Positions 1 to 8,100 of a stretch of DNA of 36,754 nt are shown piece by piece. Made by a program: the position numbers and the translations under genes. Source of the stretch: Nitrospinota bacterium (GTDB lineage: Bacteria > Nitrospinota > Nitrospinia > Nitrospinales > VA-1); assembly GCA_014382285.1 (NCBI GenBank), contig JACNKA010000068.1:1-36754 (forward strand), given 5' to 3'. The notes under the pieces were generated by a model. That model did not search any database and was not told the DNA's origin. It worked only from the letters and a program-made list of their open reading frames with translations. Numbering within the stretch: the first letter of the stretch is position 1; each line of letters begins with the position of its first letter.

Positions 1-9
1 CCCTGGGCT

Positions 10-960
10 TTATCCATTACAAGCGCAATGCCTTTGACCTGGCAACAACCCAGTTTTTACTTCTCCAGCGTGTTGAGCGAAATGATATGCGCTGTTAAGC
101 CTATCAATTAAAGGTTGAAAATCTACTTCATGAATCCGCCCGCCTTCAGGAAGTACCTTTGATCGTTTAACGCACACAATCAGGAAGCGGTTTAGAAGTC
201 CATTTGCAACTTCTGTACTATCCAAGTTTCTAAGCAACTCATCTTTAGTTATATGACCAACGATCGATATATGTGGAGCCGTTGCCTTGGCTTGACTATT
301 TTTAGTTAGGGTTTTTAAATCTCTGCCATCCCATGCGTTTCTCATCACAGGAGATAGAGTGTTCCCCTCTCGGCTGATAACTTTTAAAGCCTGAGCAAAC
401 TCTGACTCCATAATTAAAGCCCGTTTATCGTCAACACCGGGGTCGATGATTACAGTTTGATAATCAATAACACGCCCTTTATATTTAATGGGGTCTTGTT
501 TTTCAATTGGATCACGAACCACCCATATCAACCCTTCACCAGATGACAGGCCACTATGAACGTAATCCCTCAACCACTTTCCATCAATATCTTTGAGTGG
601 TCTTGAAATTTGCCCCCAACTAGAACCTTTACGACCTTTTGAAGTTGCTCCAACAAGTAGAGAATATAAATTCATATAATGTCGATCAGCCTCTGCTACG
701 AAATACGAATTTCTTCCGATAAGATTTCCAAATGCTGTGAAGAACTGTATAAGCATGGCGGCATTATCGGCCTCAGTATGAGGCTCTATTGCCTTAACAA
801 TCGCACCACCAACGCCGTGGTAGGCTTCATCTGATAACGGTTCAGGCCATGACAGGACAGCATCTTGAATAGGTACTTTCCCTTCATCTCCATTGTTGCC
901 ATTTCCATTCGATTCAGATGATAAAATTTTGCTTGGATGTTTAAGAATTGTGTTGGACAT
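10..960 (-). CDS. DUF3987/YfjI-like primase-helicase-type protein, perhaps C-terminally truncated
   Basis: The 316-residue product resembles the DUF3987 (YfjI) family found in phages, satellites and plasmids, where members are usually linked to replication as primase/helicase-like ATPases. Visible support is the central GATSKGRKGSSW segment near residue 104, a P-loop-like motif typical of the family, followed by a region ending in SIVGHITKDEL and NGLLNRFL. A ribosome-binding site (AGAGG) precedes the ATG at 960, and the gene follows the 87-residue ORF by 11 bp, so they are probably co-transcribed. Family members normally continue well beyond this point. Here the tail after GEVK becomes unusual (cysteine-containing, no conserved Trp) and stops, so a truncation or frameshift near position 40 is possible. 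The family assignment is from memory of motifs. Confidence 0.7.
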   Translation of the reverse strand: MSNTILKHPSKILSSESNGNGNNGDEGKVPIQDAVLSWPEPLSDEAYHGVGGAIVKAIEPHTEADNAAMLIQFFTAFGNLIGRNSYFVAEADRHYMNLYSLLVGATSKGRKGSSWGQISRPLKDIDGKWLRDYVHSGLSSGEGLIWVVRDPIEKQDPIKYKGRVIDYQTVIIDPGVDDKRALIMESEFAQALKVISREGNTLSPVMRNAWDGRDLKTLTKNSQAKATAPHISIVGHITKDELLRNLDSTEVANGLLNRFLIVCVKRSKVLPEGGRIHEVDFQPLIDRLNSAYHFAQHAGEVKTGLLPGQRHCACNG

Positions 961-971
961 TTGTAACCTCT

Positions 972-1235
972 TTAATCTTGTTTGGATTTATGATCAACTT
1001 CATCATCTAGATTGAAGGCGGATACTACCTTCTGATGTGCTTCGAGGCGTGTACAGCCTGCATCTTCGATAAAAATTTGCTCTAACGCATATATTGTGTC
1101 AGCACTATTCGGGCCTCGAACCTCAGATTGAAGAAATTCTAATACTTCCGCATCGGCATCATCATTTGAAGGTTCTATGGTTGTTTCACTTTGCCTCGCT
1201 TCGTTTGGCTGGGTGATTTTACTTTTAGGTGTCAT
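972..1235 (-). CDS. Small acidic protein of the element, unknown function
   Basis: The 87-residue product is rich in Asp and Glu with no recognisable domain. The N-terminal 30 residues look disordered (Thr, Ser, Asn, Asp-rich), and the C-terminal half could form two helices (AEVLEFLQSEV and TRLEAHQKVVSAF). A strong ribosome-binding site (GAGGAG, 7 bp before the ATG at 1235) supports translation. It sits 15 bp after the winged-helix gene and 11 bp before the DUF3987 gene, so it belongs to the same operon and may be a replication accessory factor. That role is inferred from position alone. Confidence 0.65.
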   Translation of the reverse strand: MTPKSKITQPNEARQSETTIEPSNDDADAEVLEFLQSEVRGPNSADTIYALEQIFIEDAGCTRLEAHQKVVSAFNLDDEVDHKSKQD

Positions 1236-1250
1236 TTTTTATCTCCTCAA

Positions 1251-1526
1251 TTATTGTTCGTTGAATGTTTTCACTGGACGGCGGGTCAGGTAATTAACCA
1301 CATCTCGTATCCGGTAGGCCGGAGAGCCACCATTGGGGCCAGTCATAAAAAATGGTGGCCCCCTTTTCTCACAACGAAGATTGGCCCAATATTTATGTGA
1401 CGTACCTTTAACCATATCCGGCAACGCTTTCCCCATGACAAACAAGAATGAGGGAATTTCAGAAACTGGCACGTCAATGATTTCGGCATCAGACGGTAGG
1501 CTCACTACATTTATTTTTTTAGGCAT
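1251..1526 (-). CDS. Winged-helix/AlpA-like DNA-binding protein (possible excisionase or regulator)
   Basis: The reading frame is open back to 1616, but the ATG at 1526 is the better start. It overlaps the stop codon of the upstream XRE gene within ATGCCTAA, and a purine-rich GGAGGGCGAG precedes it. The resulting protein has 91 residues. Its C-terminal part (GPPFF, then GGSPAYRIRDVVNYL, then RRPVKT) resembles the wing and recognition-helix end of MerR/AlpA/excisionase-type small DNA-binding proteins, where a short helix built around YxIxDVxxYL is common. Translational coupling to the XRE repressor suggests a regulator or recombination directionality factor. The exact role is not shown by the sequence. 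Confidence 0.65.
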   Translation of the reverse strand: MPKKINVVSLPSDAEIIDVPVSEIPSFLFVMGKALPDMVKGTSHKYWANLRCEKRGPPFFMTGPNGGSPAYRIRDVVNYLTRRPVKTFNEQ

Positions 1527-1737
1527 TAGCTCGCCCTCCGACTCTGGAGAAGATTTGATCAACTGTAGTTCCGAGTTTGCCAGCGATAGCGTCCTTTTCG
1601 TGCCAACGTGCCTCAATCCATCCGTTGATAATCCTCGACAGCTTCGTCCGAGGAAGTCCTATCCTTTCCTCCAGATCGCCGTGAAGAATTCCCTTTCTGA
1701 CTATGGCTACCCTCAACTCTATATTTGGGCTTCGCAT
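1519..1737 (-). CDS. XRE-family helix-turn-helix repressor
   Basis: This short protein (72 residues from the ATG at 1737) has a Cro/CI-type helix-turn-helix: LEERIGLPRTKLSRIINGW matches the HTH core, followed by the family-typical tail KDAIAGKLGTTVDQIF. A TTG start at 1749 is also in frame, but the ATG at 1737 has a good ribosome-binding site (GAGGGA, 4 bp away) and is preferred. It is the first gene of the regulator-to-replication operon. It lies directly downstream of a gap containing two clusters of 11-bp repeats, which are candidate binding sites for it. A role as the element's master repressor is inferred. Confidence 0.85.
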   Translation of the reverse strand: MRSPNIELRVAIVRKGILHGDLEERIGLPRTKLSRIINGWIEARWHEKDAIAGKLGTTVDQIFSRVGGRANA

Positions 1738-1827
1738 TTGATCCCTCAAAAATATGTTGCCGCAAAAACTCGATGTACTGTATGGAGTAGATCAAAAAAC
1801 ACAGAACATATCAGAGAAGAAGAAAAC

Positions 1828-1860
1828 TCACTGACGGCTTACTGAAAGTTCACTTAAAGT
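1828..1860 (+). repeat. Three tandem 11-bp repeats (iteron- or operator-like), cluster 1
   Basis: Three contiguous 11-bp units occupy 1828-1838 (TCACTGACGGC), 1839-1849 (TTACTGAAAGT) and 1850-1860 (TCACTTAAAGT). Eleven base pairs is about one helical turn, so proteins bound to these units would line up on one face of the DNA. They lie about 90 bp upstream of the XRE start codon in the gene-free gap 1738-1955. Confidence 0.7.
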
Positions 1861-1912
1861 AAGATAGGGGAAGTGCAGTCTTGGCGTGAAAATAATAGAT
1901 ATGAAAATAATA

Positions 1913-1948
1913 TCAGTGAAGAGGGTTCACTGAAGGTTTACTGAAGAG
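1913..1948 (+). repeat. 11-bp direct repeats, cluster 2
   Basis: A second group of the same repeat family occurs at 1913-1923 (TCAGTGAAGAG), 1927-1937 (TCACTGAAGGT) and 1938-1948 (TTACTGAAGAG). The last two are directly adjacent and the first is offset by 3 bp. Together with cluster 1 this gives six related units in a 218-bp gap next to a repressor and upstream of a primase-like gene. They could be origin iterons or regulatory operators. Confidence 0.65.
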
Positions 1949-1955
1949 GGTAAAA

Positions 1956-2654
1956 TCAGGTTTTGTAAATTTCTCGAACTAAAGTCTTAATCGTGGAAAA
2001 CTTTTTGGTTACGATACTCTCATATTCTTCCTTTGTCGCTTTGCGATCCACAAAATCCTCCTTTCCCGAACAAACTTTTATAAGATCTGGATGGTATGGA
2101 ACATTGCTCTGAAGAACTTTGGCTTTTTTGAGCTTTCTAATTACCGATCTTATATTTCCGTCTGGGTCTGAACGGCTATGACCACCGCTACTTTTTTCAG
2201 CCTCTTTCTTTTTCGTATTTGGCCCTAGTTTTTTCAATACGAACTCGACAAACGAAATTGCGTGTTCACAAATATCTACCTCCATACTATCTAGTCGCTC
2301 GAATACCTCATCCTGCTTCACCCATTGAGAAAACTCTAAAGTGGAGATTTTATTCGCCATAAATTCTGATTCTTTTAAATCAAACTTTAGGGCGATACAT
2401 TGGGTTAAGAATATGTAAGCTCCCATTACTAGCCACTCGTTATAACCCGGACTTGCTTCATCGCCACCCACAGGGAAACCTACTTTTCCCGCCCCGGGTA
2501 GCAAACTAACACGGTCACGCCATGGTTCATTTGGATCATAATAGGATCGACTTCTTTCCAATGTTTCTGCCGGGACTCCAAGAATCATTTCTACTAAAAA
2601 ATTCACAGGAACCTCAGACTTGCTTGCGGCAAGTTTAATTTGATATTCATCCAT
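1956..2654 (-). CDS. Element-encoded protein of unknown function
   Basis: The frame is open back to a TTG at 2672, but the ATG at 2654 with AAGGA 8 bp upstream is the better start, giving 232 residues. I do not recognise a family. The protein is charged and looks soluble, without a signal peptide or a clear membrane segment. The middle (EFSQWVKQDEVFERL and EHAISFVEFVLKKLG) looks helical. A Lys/Glu/Ser-rich linker around residues 155-170 separates it from a basic C-terminal part (IRSVIRKLKKAKVLQ). It lies between the integrase and the repressor, a place where satellites and prophages often carry cargo or regulators. No function can be claimed. Confidence 0.6.
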   Translation of the reverse strand: MDEYQIKLAASKSEVPVNFLVEMILGVPAETLERSRSYYDPNEPWRDRVSLLPGAGKVGFPVGGDEASPGYNEWLVMGAYIFLTQCIALKFDLKESEFMANKISTLEFSQWVKQDEVFERLDSMEVDICEHAISFVEFVLKKLGPNTKKKEAEKSSGGHSRSDPDGNIRSVIRKLKKAKVLQSNVPYHPDLIKVCSGKEDFVDRKATKEEYESIVTKKFSTIKTLVREIYKT

Positions 2655-2688
2655 ATTGCGCTTCCTTCTCAACGCCCTTCATTGGAGA

Positions 2689-2743
2689 ATCAGGGCAACC
2701 GGGAGAAGGTGTCCCGGCTTTCGGTAATGAGCCTAGCCCTGAT
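2689..2743. repeat. Nested inverted repeat between the integrase and the 232-residue gene
   Basis: Outer arms ATCAGGGC (2689-2696) and GCCCTGAT (2736-2743) enclose a second perfect hairpin, CCGGGA (2699-2704) with TCCCGG (2712-2717). The structure lies just after the integrase stop codon and upstream of the next gene, both on the minus strand. No T-run follows, so it is not a classic intrinsic terminator. It may be a structured mRNA element or a protein-binding site. Confidence 0.55.
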
Positions 2744-2745
2744 AT

Positions 2746-3996
2746 TTATGCTGTTTTGATTGGTACTAACTTACCCGGTTCCTTTGCCTTAGCCAGTTGT
2801 AAAATCCTGTCCTCAATTTGTTGTATGGGCTTTCTGAGCCGATCAAGATCACTCACTATATATCCACCTGTAACATCACCACTGCCAGCACTATGGTTGA
2901 CCAGCCGTTTGATCACGAATGGCGACAGGTCTAACGCTTCTGCTTGGGTGATAAAAAGTCTTCTCATGTCGTGGGAGCAAAATTCCACTTCCGTAGCTGT
3001 TTTAATCTTGTTCATTCCGCTTTGTGGTTGAGCCATGTATTGCCCCTTAACTCTGCTTGGAAACACATATTTGCTATCTGTATTGGCATTGACACGATCC
3101 TTTAATACTTGGAAAAGGTATGCGGGGATCGGAATGAGAAATGGTTTGTTGTTCTTAGTATCAACCAGAGAGATTGTCCTTTCTTCCAGATCAATCATAC
3201 TCTTTTCTAATGACAGTGCTTCATTGCGTCTCAAACCGGACAGGAGAATTGTTAACAGATAATCCCTGACCACTGAGCTTTCCATTTCTGTTACCGCTTT
3301 AAACCATTTCGGTAGGTCTTTGTTCTTGATGATGGTCTGCCGCCTATTTACCTTAGCCCACTGGCGTGTTTCAGTGAGAATCTTGACAGGGTTGTATTTT
3401 ATCAATGGAGAGCTATCTGAATCACGATACTTGGCAATGCAGTAATTCAATAGACTCCGCATGAACCGGAAAGCCTGATTCGCTTGAGCCTTCCCAATCT
3501 CTTTCACTAAGTTCTTGTGCCTATCGCTGACCATATCGCTGTTAATATCTGTGATTCGCCTTTTCCCCCAATCTTTGAAAACAGAACTCATGAACTTCTG
3601 ATAATCTTTTTGAGTTCTCGGCTTTAGCTCCCTTATGGATAGAAAACTCTCAAAGGCTTGATCAAGAGTAATCGCTTTAGATTTGTCAGCCTTCTTTTTT
3701 GCCACCTCAATATCCCGCTTTTCTTTTAGGCTCTGAAAACCCTGCCCGGCACGAATATTTCCTGTGATTTCTGATCTTATATTTGCGGCATATTGAGCGG
3801 ACTTACCTTCTGACAACCATCCGATAGTCTCAGTGATAGATTTTCCATGACACTTGAACCTGATCACAAAGCACCGATCCGGTTTGCCCTTGAACTTTCG
3901 AGTATCAGATTCCCAGAACCTGACCCCTACATGCTTCGTCTTTGCCCATGCGACCATCTGAGAGCCTCTAGAATCGAACTTCCTGCCATTTGCCAC
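2746..3996 (-). CDS. Tyrosine recombinase/integrase of the element
   Basis: The 416-residue protein has the full catalytic set of the tyrosine recombinase family. These are the first Arg in LLSGLRRNEALSL, the beta-hairpin Lys in TKNNKPF, the HxxR box in SHDMRRLF, a His in LVNHSAG and the Tyr nucleophile in TGGYIVSD. The N-terminal part (residues 1-100) is basic and arm-binding-like, and residues about 115-210 form the SAM-like core-binding domain (AFESFLSIRELKPRTQKDY). The start is a GTG at 3996, which lies inside an 11-bp tandem repeat; an ATG 14 codons later is an alternative. A promoter-like sequence lies at 4092-4120, and the broken tRNA-Arg at 4137-4178 marks the target. The gene integrates and excises the element. 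Confidence 0.93.
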   Translation of the reverse strand: MANGRKFDSRGSQMVAWAKTKHVGVRFWESDTRKFKGKPDRCFVIRFKCHGKSITETIGWLSEGKSAQYAANIRSEITGNIRAGQGFQSLKEKRDIEVAKKKADKSKAITLDQAFESFLSIRELKPRTQKDYQKFMSSVFKDWGKRRITDINSDMVSDRHKNLVKEIGKAQANQAFRFMRSLLNYCIAKYRDSDSSPLIKYNPVKILTETRQWAKVNRRQTIIKNKDLPKWFKAVTEMESSVVRDYLLTILLSGLRRNEALSLEKSMIDLEERTISLVDTKNNKPFLIPIPAYLFQVLKDRVNANTDSKYVFPSRVKGQYMAQPQSGMNKIKTATEVEFCSHDMRRLFITQAEALDLSPFVIKRLVNHSAGSGDVTGGYIVSDLDRLRKPIQQIEDRILQLAKAKEPGKLVPIKTA

Positions 3997-4042
3997 CTAT
4001 TTGCCACCCATAGAAGCAAAAGCGGGAATTATCGGGAATAAT
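3989..4042. repeat. Tandem 10- and 11-bp repeats in the integrase leader (candidate arm-type sites)
   Basis: Two tandem pairs sit directly before the integrase: TTTGCCACCTA and TTTGCCACCCA (3989-3999 and 4000-4010), then CGGGAATTAT and CGGGAATAAT (4023-4032 and 4033-4042). Such short repeats between the integrase gene and the crossover point are typical of integrase or excisionase arm-binding sites. The first repeat contains the GTG start codon. The binding role is inferred. Confidence 0.5.
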
Positions 4043-4091
4043 CAAGCCATCCACCATACCCACTAAAATAGCGGGATAAGTAGGCTGGGGA

Positions 4092-4120
4092 AGGATAAGG
4101 CAGATTGGGGAAGATGTCAA
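4092..4120 (-). promoter_or_regulatory. Sigma-70-like promoter for the integrase
   Basis: On the minus strand TTGACA (4115-4120) is separated by exactly 17 bp from TATCCT (4092-4097), pointing into the integrase and leaving a leader of roughly 90 nt. Two imperfect copies of CTTCCCCANNCT overlap the promoter. Just downstream lies an imperfect palindrome CCCACTAAAATAGCGGG (4059-4075) that could be an operator. Confidence 0.55.
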
Positions 4121-4136
4121 GGAACGGGAGATACTT

Positions 4137-4178
<42 letters not shown>

Positions 4179-4339
4179 GTCTTTATTTATTTTGATCAAT
4201 GGTGATTGGGGTTGGCATCTTAAGCTGAGACAACTTTTTTTGCCAGAATAAAATCTTTACCTCATATGGGGCACAAAATACCCGTACCGGGCATGAAGGC
4301 TTTGGAGCGAGATATCACAGCTAAATAAGCACATCACGG

Positions 4340-4690
4340 TTACTTGTCACCGGCCGCTGGCCGGCCTTCGTAGAGGATGATTTTGACTTCTTCTTCGGTG
4401 ATCAGCCCTTCTTCGATCACATCGTCCAGTTTTGGTTTGATGCGTTCGATATTTTCCTTCCGGTCCACCACCTCTATCACAATCGGGAGGTCGTCAGACA
4501 ATCTTAATATGGACGTTGTGTGCAGTTTGCTGGATTTCCCGAATCCGCTGATCCCTCTCAAAACAGTGGCTCCTGCCAGGCCCTCTTTCTTGAAAAGTTC
4601 TACCAGATACCTGGAAAGTGGTATGCCCTCATATTTATCGGACTCGCCGATAAAAATTCGCAAGAGAATGGCATCGGATTCTTTTTTCAT
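4340..4690 (-). CDS. DUF190 family protein, partner of the fluoride channel
   Basis: The 116-residue product is a small PII-like ferredoxin-fold protein of the DUF190 family, which is commonly encoded beside crcB/fluC. Typical family features are LRIFIGESDKYEGIPLSRYLVE near the start, GATVLRGISGFG in the middle and the DLPIVIEVVDRKENIE strand-helix segment. The start at 4690 is 1 bp after the fluC stop, so the two genes form an operon. The last codons (RPAAGDK) are encoded by a perfect GC-rich hairpin at 4350-4364. The biochemical role is not established; a regulatory or accessory role for FluC is inferred from neighbourhood. Confidence 0.88.
   Translation of the reverse strand: MKKESDAILLRIFIGESDKYEGIPLSRYLVELFKKEGLAGATVLRGISGFGKSSKLHTTSILRLSDDLPIVIEVVDRKENIERIKPKLDDVIEEGLITEEEVKIILYEGRPAAGDK
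4350..4364. repeat. GC-rich hairpin inside the 3' end of the DUF190 gene
   Basis: CCGGCC-GCT-GGCCGG is a perfect 6-bp stem with a 3-nt loop located 8 bp before the end of the gene. It has the same architecture as 5171-5185 and 31159-31173. There is no T-run after the stop codon on the minus strand, so a simple intrinsic terminator is unlikely. Confidence 0.55.
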
Positions 4691-4691
4691 T

Positions 4692-5072
4692 TTATTTCAG
4701 TCCCGTAACGGTGATTAAAACTTTTCCCAGATAAACGGCCAGCAGGCAGAGCGTGACGGTTCCCACCAGGTTAAGCCCAAACAGTATATGCTGGTCTTGT
4801 TCCAAAAGCTTCATCGACTCATAACTGAAGGTTGACATGGTGGTGAACGAGCCGAGGACACCGATGGTCAGGAACACGCGTGTTTCCTCACCAAAAAGGC
4901 CCCGGTATTCAGAGGCGTACATGATCAGCGCCAGCAGCAGGCTACCAATAAAGTTCACTCCGAGAGTACCAAAAGGGAAGCTGACGAATCCACTCTGAAT
5001 CCAGCCACTGACCCAGTAGCGTAAAATTGCCCCGATAAACCCGCCAAATCCGACTATTAACCAAAGTGACAT
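4692..5072 (-). CDS. fluC: Fluoride ion channel FluC/CrcB
   Basis: The 126-residue membrane protein has four predicted transmembrane segments and the diagnostic FluC motifs: GGFIGAILRYW near residue 9, FPFGTLGVNFIGS near residue 32 and GVLGSFTTMSTFSYE near residue 72. FluC proteins work as dual-topology dimers in the inner membrane that let fluoride leave the cell. TGAGGT lies 10 bp upstream of the ATG. I looked for a fluoride riboswitch in the 88 bp upstream and did not find its conserved core. The DUF190 gene follows directly. Confidence 0.95.
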   Translation of the reverse strand: MSLWLIVGFGGFIGAILRYWVSGWIQSGFVSFPFGTLGVNFIGSLLLALIMYASEYRGLFGEETRVFLTIGVLGSFTTMSTFSYESMKLLEQDQHILFGLNLVGTVTLCLLAVYLGKVLITVTGLK

Positions 5073-5160
5073 GCTTTAAAATACCTCAAAATGCCTTCGC
5101 AGGTAAATAGTAATAGTTCCTTAAGCCGTCTCTACCCTTTACTAGCCGTATAAGCTATTG

Positions 5161-8100
5161 CTAGTAGTCCCCGGCGGCTCGCCGGTGGAGGGTGTATTCG
5201 TGGTTGGCTAAAAACTCGTGTTGTATTGTTGAGACTTCTCCCGTGGACCAGGTTATTTCTATTTGTTGAAAGGTTTCATATTGCCCCAGACCAAAATGAG
5301 CGACAGGCGCGTCGTAGGAATGGAATCCCCCGCCGGTTTTGATCTCGCGCATTTGGTGGCGTTTGCCATCTGGCCCATAGCGGATGATGAGGGTGCAACC
5401 GAGGCAGAACCGATTTCCCTGTTCATCGAGTAGCTTGATCGTGATGCTGTTCCCTGCGGTATTGTTATTGGTATAGACCTTGAACGGGCCATATAAGGTA
5501 TTAGCGATGATATCGAGGTCGCCATCCCGGTCCATGTCGATATAGGTATAGGAAGAACTGTGGTCGAGGTCGTCCAGACCAAACTCTTCCTGAGCCTGAA
5601 TAAAAGATTTTCCGTTCTGATTGTGGAAAAAGTTGTTGGAGGCAAACTCCTGAGTGATGGGCACGCCGTTGACCACATAAAGGTCTTGCCACTCATCGTT
5701 ATCGAGATCGGCGAACCGGGCGTTCCAACTCCACTCAGCGGTAGAGATTTTTGTTTGTTCCGAAACATCCGTGAAAATATGATCCGCCTGGCCGGATAAC
5801 AGCAGGTTGAACTGGGTTTGCATGGGAATTTCATTTTCTCTGGAAACTTCAACATGCTCAGCCTGAAAATACTTCTGGCAATAAGTGCGATTGAGAGTAA
5901 AAGGATCTAAAATTTTATCGCACAGGGCAGGGGACTTCCTGCCTGAAGCCACGAGGATCATGCGTGTGACCATGCATTCTTTAATCCAGAGAGGGTTCTC
6001 CAGTCGGGTGCAGTGCTCGGTGATGTCCTGCTTTTCTGGGTTCAGCAAAGTAGTCAGTTGGTTGAACTCGTGACAGGTCTTGCGGTCGAGCAGGGTTTTT
6101 CCCGAATCGCAAAACTCCAATCCTATATTTTGCATGGTGGCGCCAAAAATATTGGAGACAACATCCAGTCCGCGTGACATTCCAATATTGGCAAGATAAA
6201 TATCCGGGATCAAGTCGTTGTTAAAATCACCCGTATCAATGCTCATGGTGTTCTGCGTGGTCAGGGGGATGACTCCATCCTGCTGGCGGATTTTTTTGAA
6301 TCCTTCGTTGAAAGTTCCGAAGTAAAAAGTATCAGCAACTCGATAGTCGTTGCCGATCATGAGATCAGCGTGACCATCGGCGTTGAGGTCTGAAAGCAGG
6401 ACGCTGTGGGTTTGTCCGGGAATCCCCTCAAGGGTTTGCAATTTGAATTCCAGATTGTGATTGAGAACCCATTGGTTGACCGCTTGCTTGACCGGGGTGC
6501 GGGTGAATATGCCTAAATAATAATTGCCGTTGACGATGTCGGGGAAACCATCGCGATTGAGGTCGGCAAAGGCCGATGCGCTGGTCAGCAGAGCCCCGCC
6601 ATTGGGGACAGGAAGAACACTCACCCGGCCTTCATCGGGCAAGGGATTGAGCACGACAAAATTCCCGTCATTGAAGGTGGTCAGGAAAACATCGAGCCAG
6701 CCATCATTATTCAAATCGACCAGAGCGATATTGATGGCCTGTTTCCCATTTAATATTTCGATGCCACTGAATATTTTTTCAAAATGAGTGCCATTTATAT
6801 TCTGGTAGAGTTCGAATCCGTTGTTGGTGGCTACAGCGATATCGGGCCAGCCATCGAGATTGAAATCCCCGGAGGCGATGCCGCGGCCAAAAAACAGGGG
6901 GTCGAGAAAGATTTTTGGTGTTAATAAATTGGAATAAGTAATACCAAGTTCCGTCCCGATACGTTGTGTGAACGGCTTGCCGGCTTGTTCATTGCGGGGC
7001 GCATGAGCCAGAGCATGAACTTCCAGGTTTTCCTGTTTGAAAATGACGGGAGCGGTATGCCGGGTCACTGATGCCGGAGAAGAAAAATTTTCAGGGGTTA
7101 TAATCTCCGGTCGAGGCGAAGAGAGGGTTGTGTTCTCATTAGAAGTTGTTATGACACGGTCATACTGTGCCAGCCATTTAACGTGGCGGTACTCCAGAAA
7201 ACTGTTTGAGGCATATCCCAGGCCGATGCCGATAGCGAAGACGATCGCAAATAGTTTTACCGCCAGTAAAAAGGAGAAGGTGCGATAGATGATCAGGGCG
7301 GAATAGATGCTGAACGTCCCGAAGGTGAACACAAGTGTGGTGACAAATGCGGGGGAAAGTCCCGACATCATCATGGCCTGGGCCAGCATGAGATCGAATG
7401 CGATAGGCAGGGGCATCAGCGTCCCCATGAAGGAGAGCAGGCTGAGATTAGCCAGGTTGACCGGAACCCCGATCAACTTGTCAAAGCTCCAGAGATGGCT
7501 TGCCAGAGCCCCAAACACTCCAGCTAACAACATCAGGGGAACGGTGCGGGTAAAGATGTAGCAAAAGCTTTTCCAGTAATCCAGGCCTGCAGATTGGAAT
7601 GCCATCGCCCAGGACTCCTGATCTGGGTTGAGATCGCAGATTGCGGCGGGGTCGATTTCCAGAGTTTGTTTTTCCGGAACGGCGCGGGTTTTCTCCGAAA
7701 TCAGGGGGACAATAATAAGAATCAGAATAAAAGTCGCCAGCAGTTTCATCACCGCCATGTAGAAAGGAAAGATCGAGAACAGCATGGTGAGGACGACGAT
7801 ATTCAGGGTGGGGGAACTGAACATGACGGCCAATGCCGTTTCCATTTTGCTGCCGCCTTCATACATGCCTTTGGCGATAGGCGCGACGCAGTTGACGCAG
7901 ACTCCTAATGGCGTGCCCACAAACATTCCCATAAAACTATTGCGGAAGCGCCGGTCCGAAGACTGGCGAGGAATATATTTAAGCAGAGTGTAGAATCCTG
8001 CCGCGAGAATCAGGCCAAATGCCATTCCGCGCCAGTTGGTTTCGTACCAGTTCAGAGTGGTGTAAGCCACCCGCTTGACAAAACTGGCTTGCCGGGGAGC

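Noticed and set aside
1333-1845. 170-residue plus-strand ORF
   Set aside because: It is antisense to the XRE and winged-helix genes, which have recognised folds and good start signals.
3965-3990. A T-arm-like sequence (GTTCGATTC) in the integrase N-terminal coding region
   Set aside because: The flanking bases do not pair with the acceptor strand GCGCCTG, and it is part of the coding sequence; probably chance.
5073-5160. Possible fluoride riboswitch upstream of fluC
   Set aside because: The short leader lacks the conserved fluoride-riboswitch core; only a stretch TAGAGACGGCTTAAGG is vaguely similar.
7594-7908. 104-residue plus-strand ORF and similar antisense ORFs across large genes
   Set aside because: They are antisense to clear genes, have low-complexity composition and lack ribosome-binding sites.
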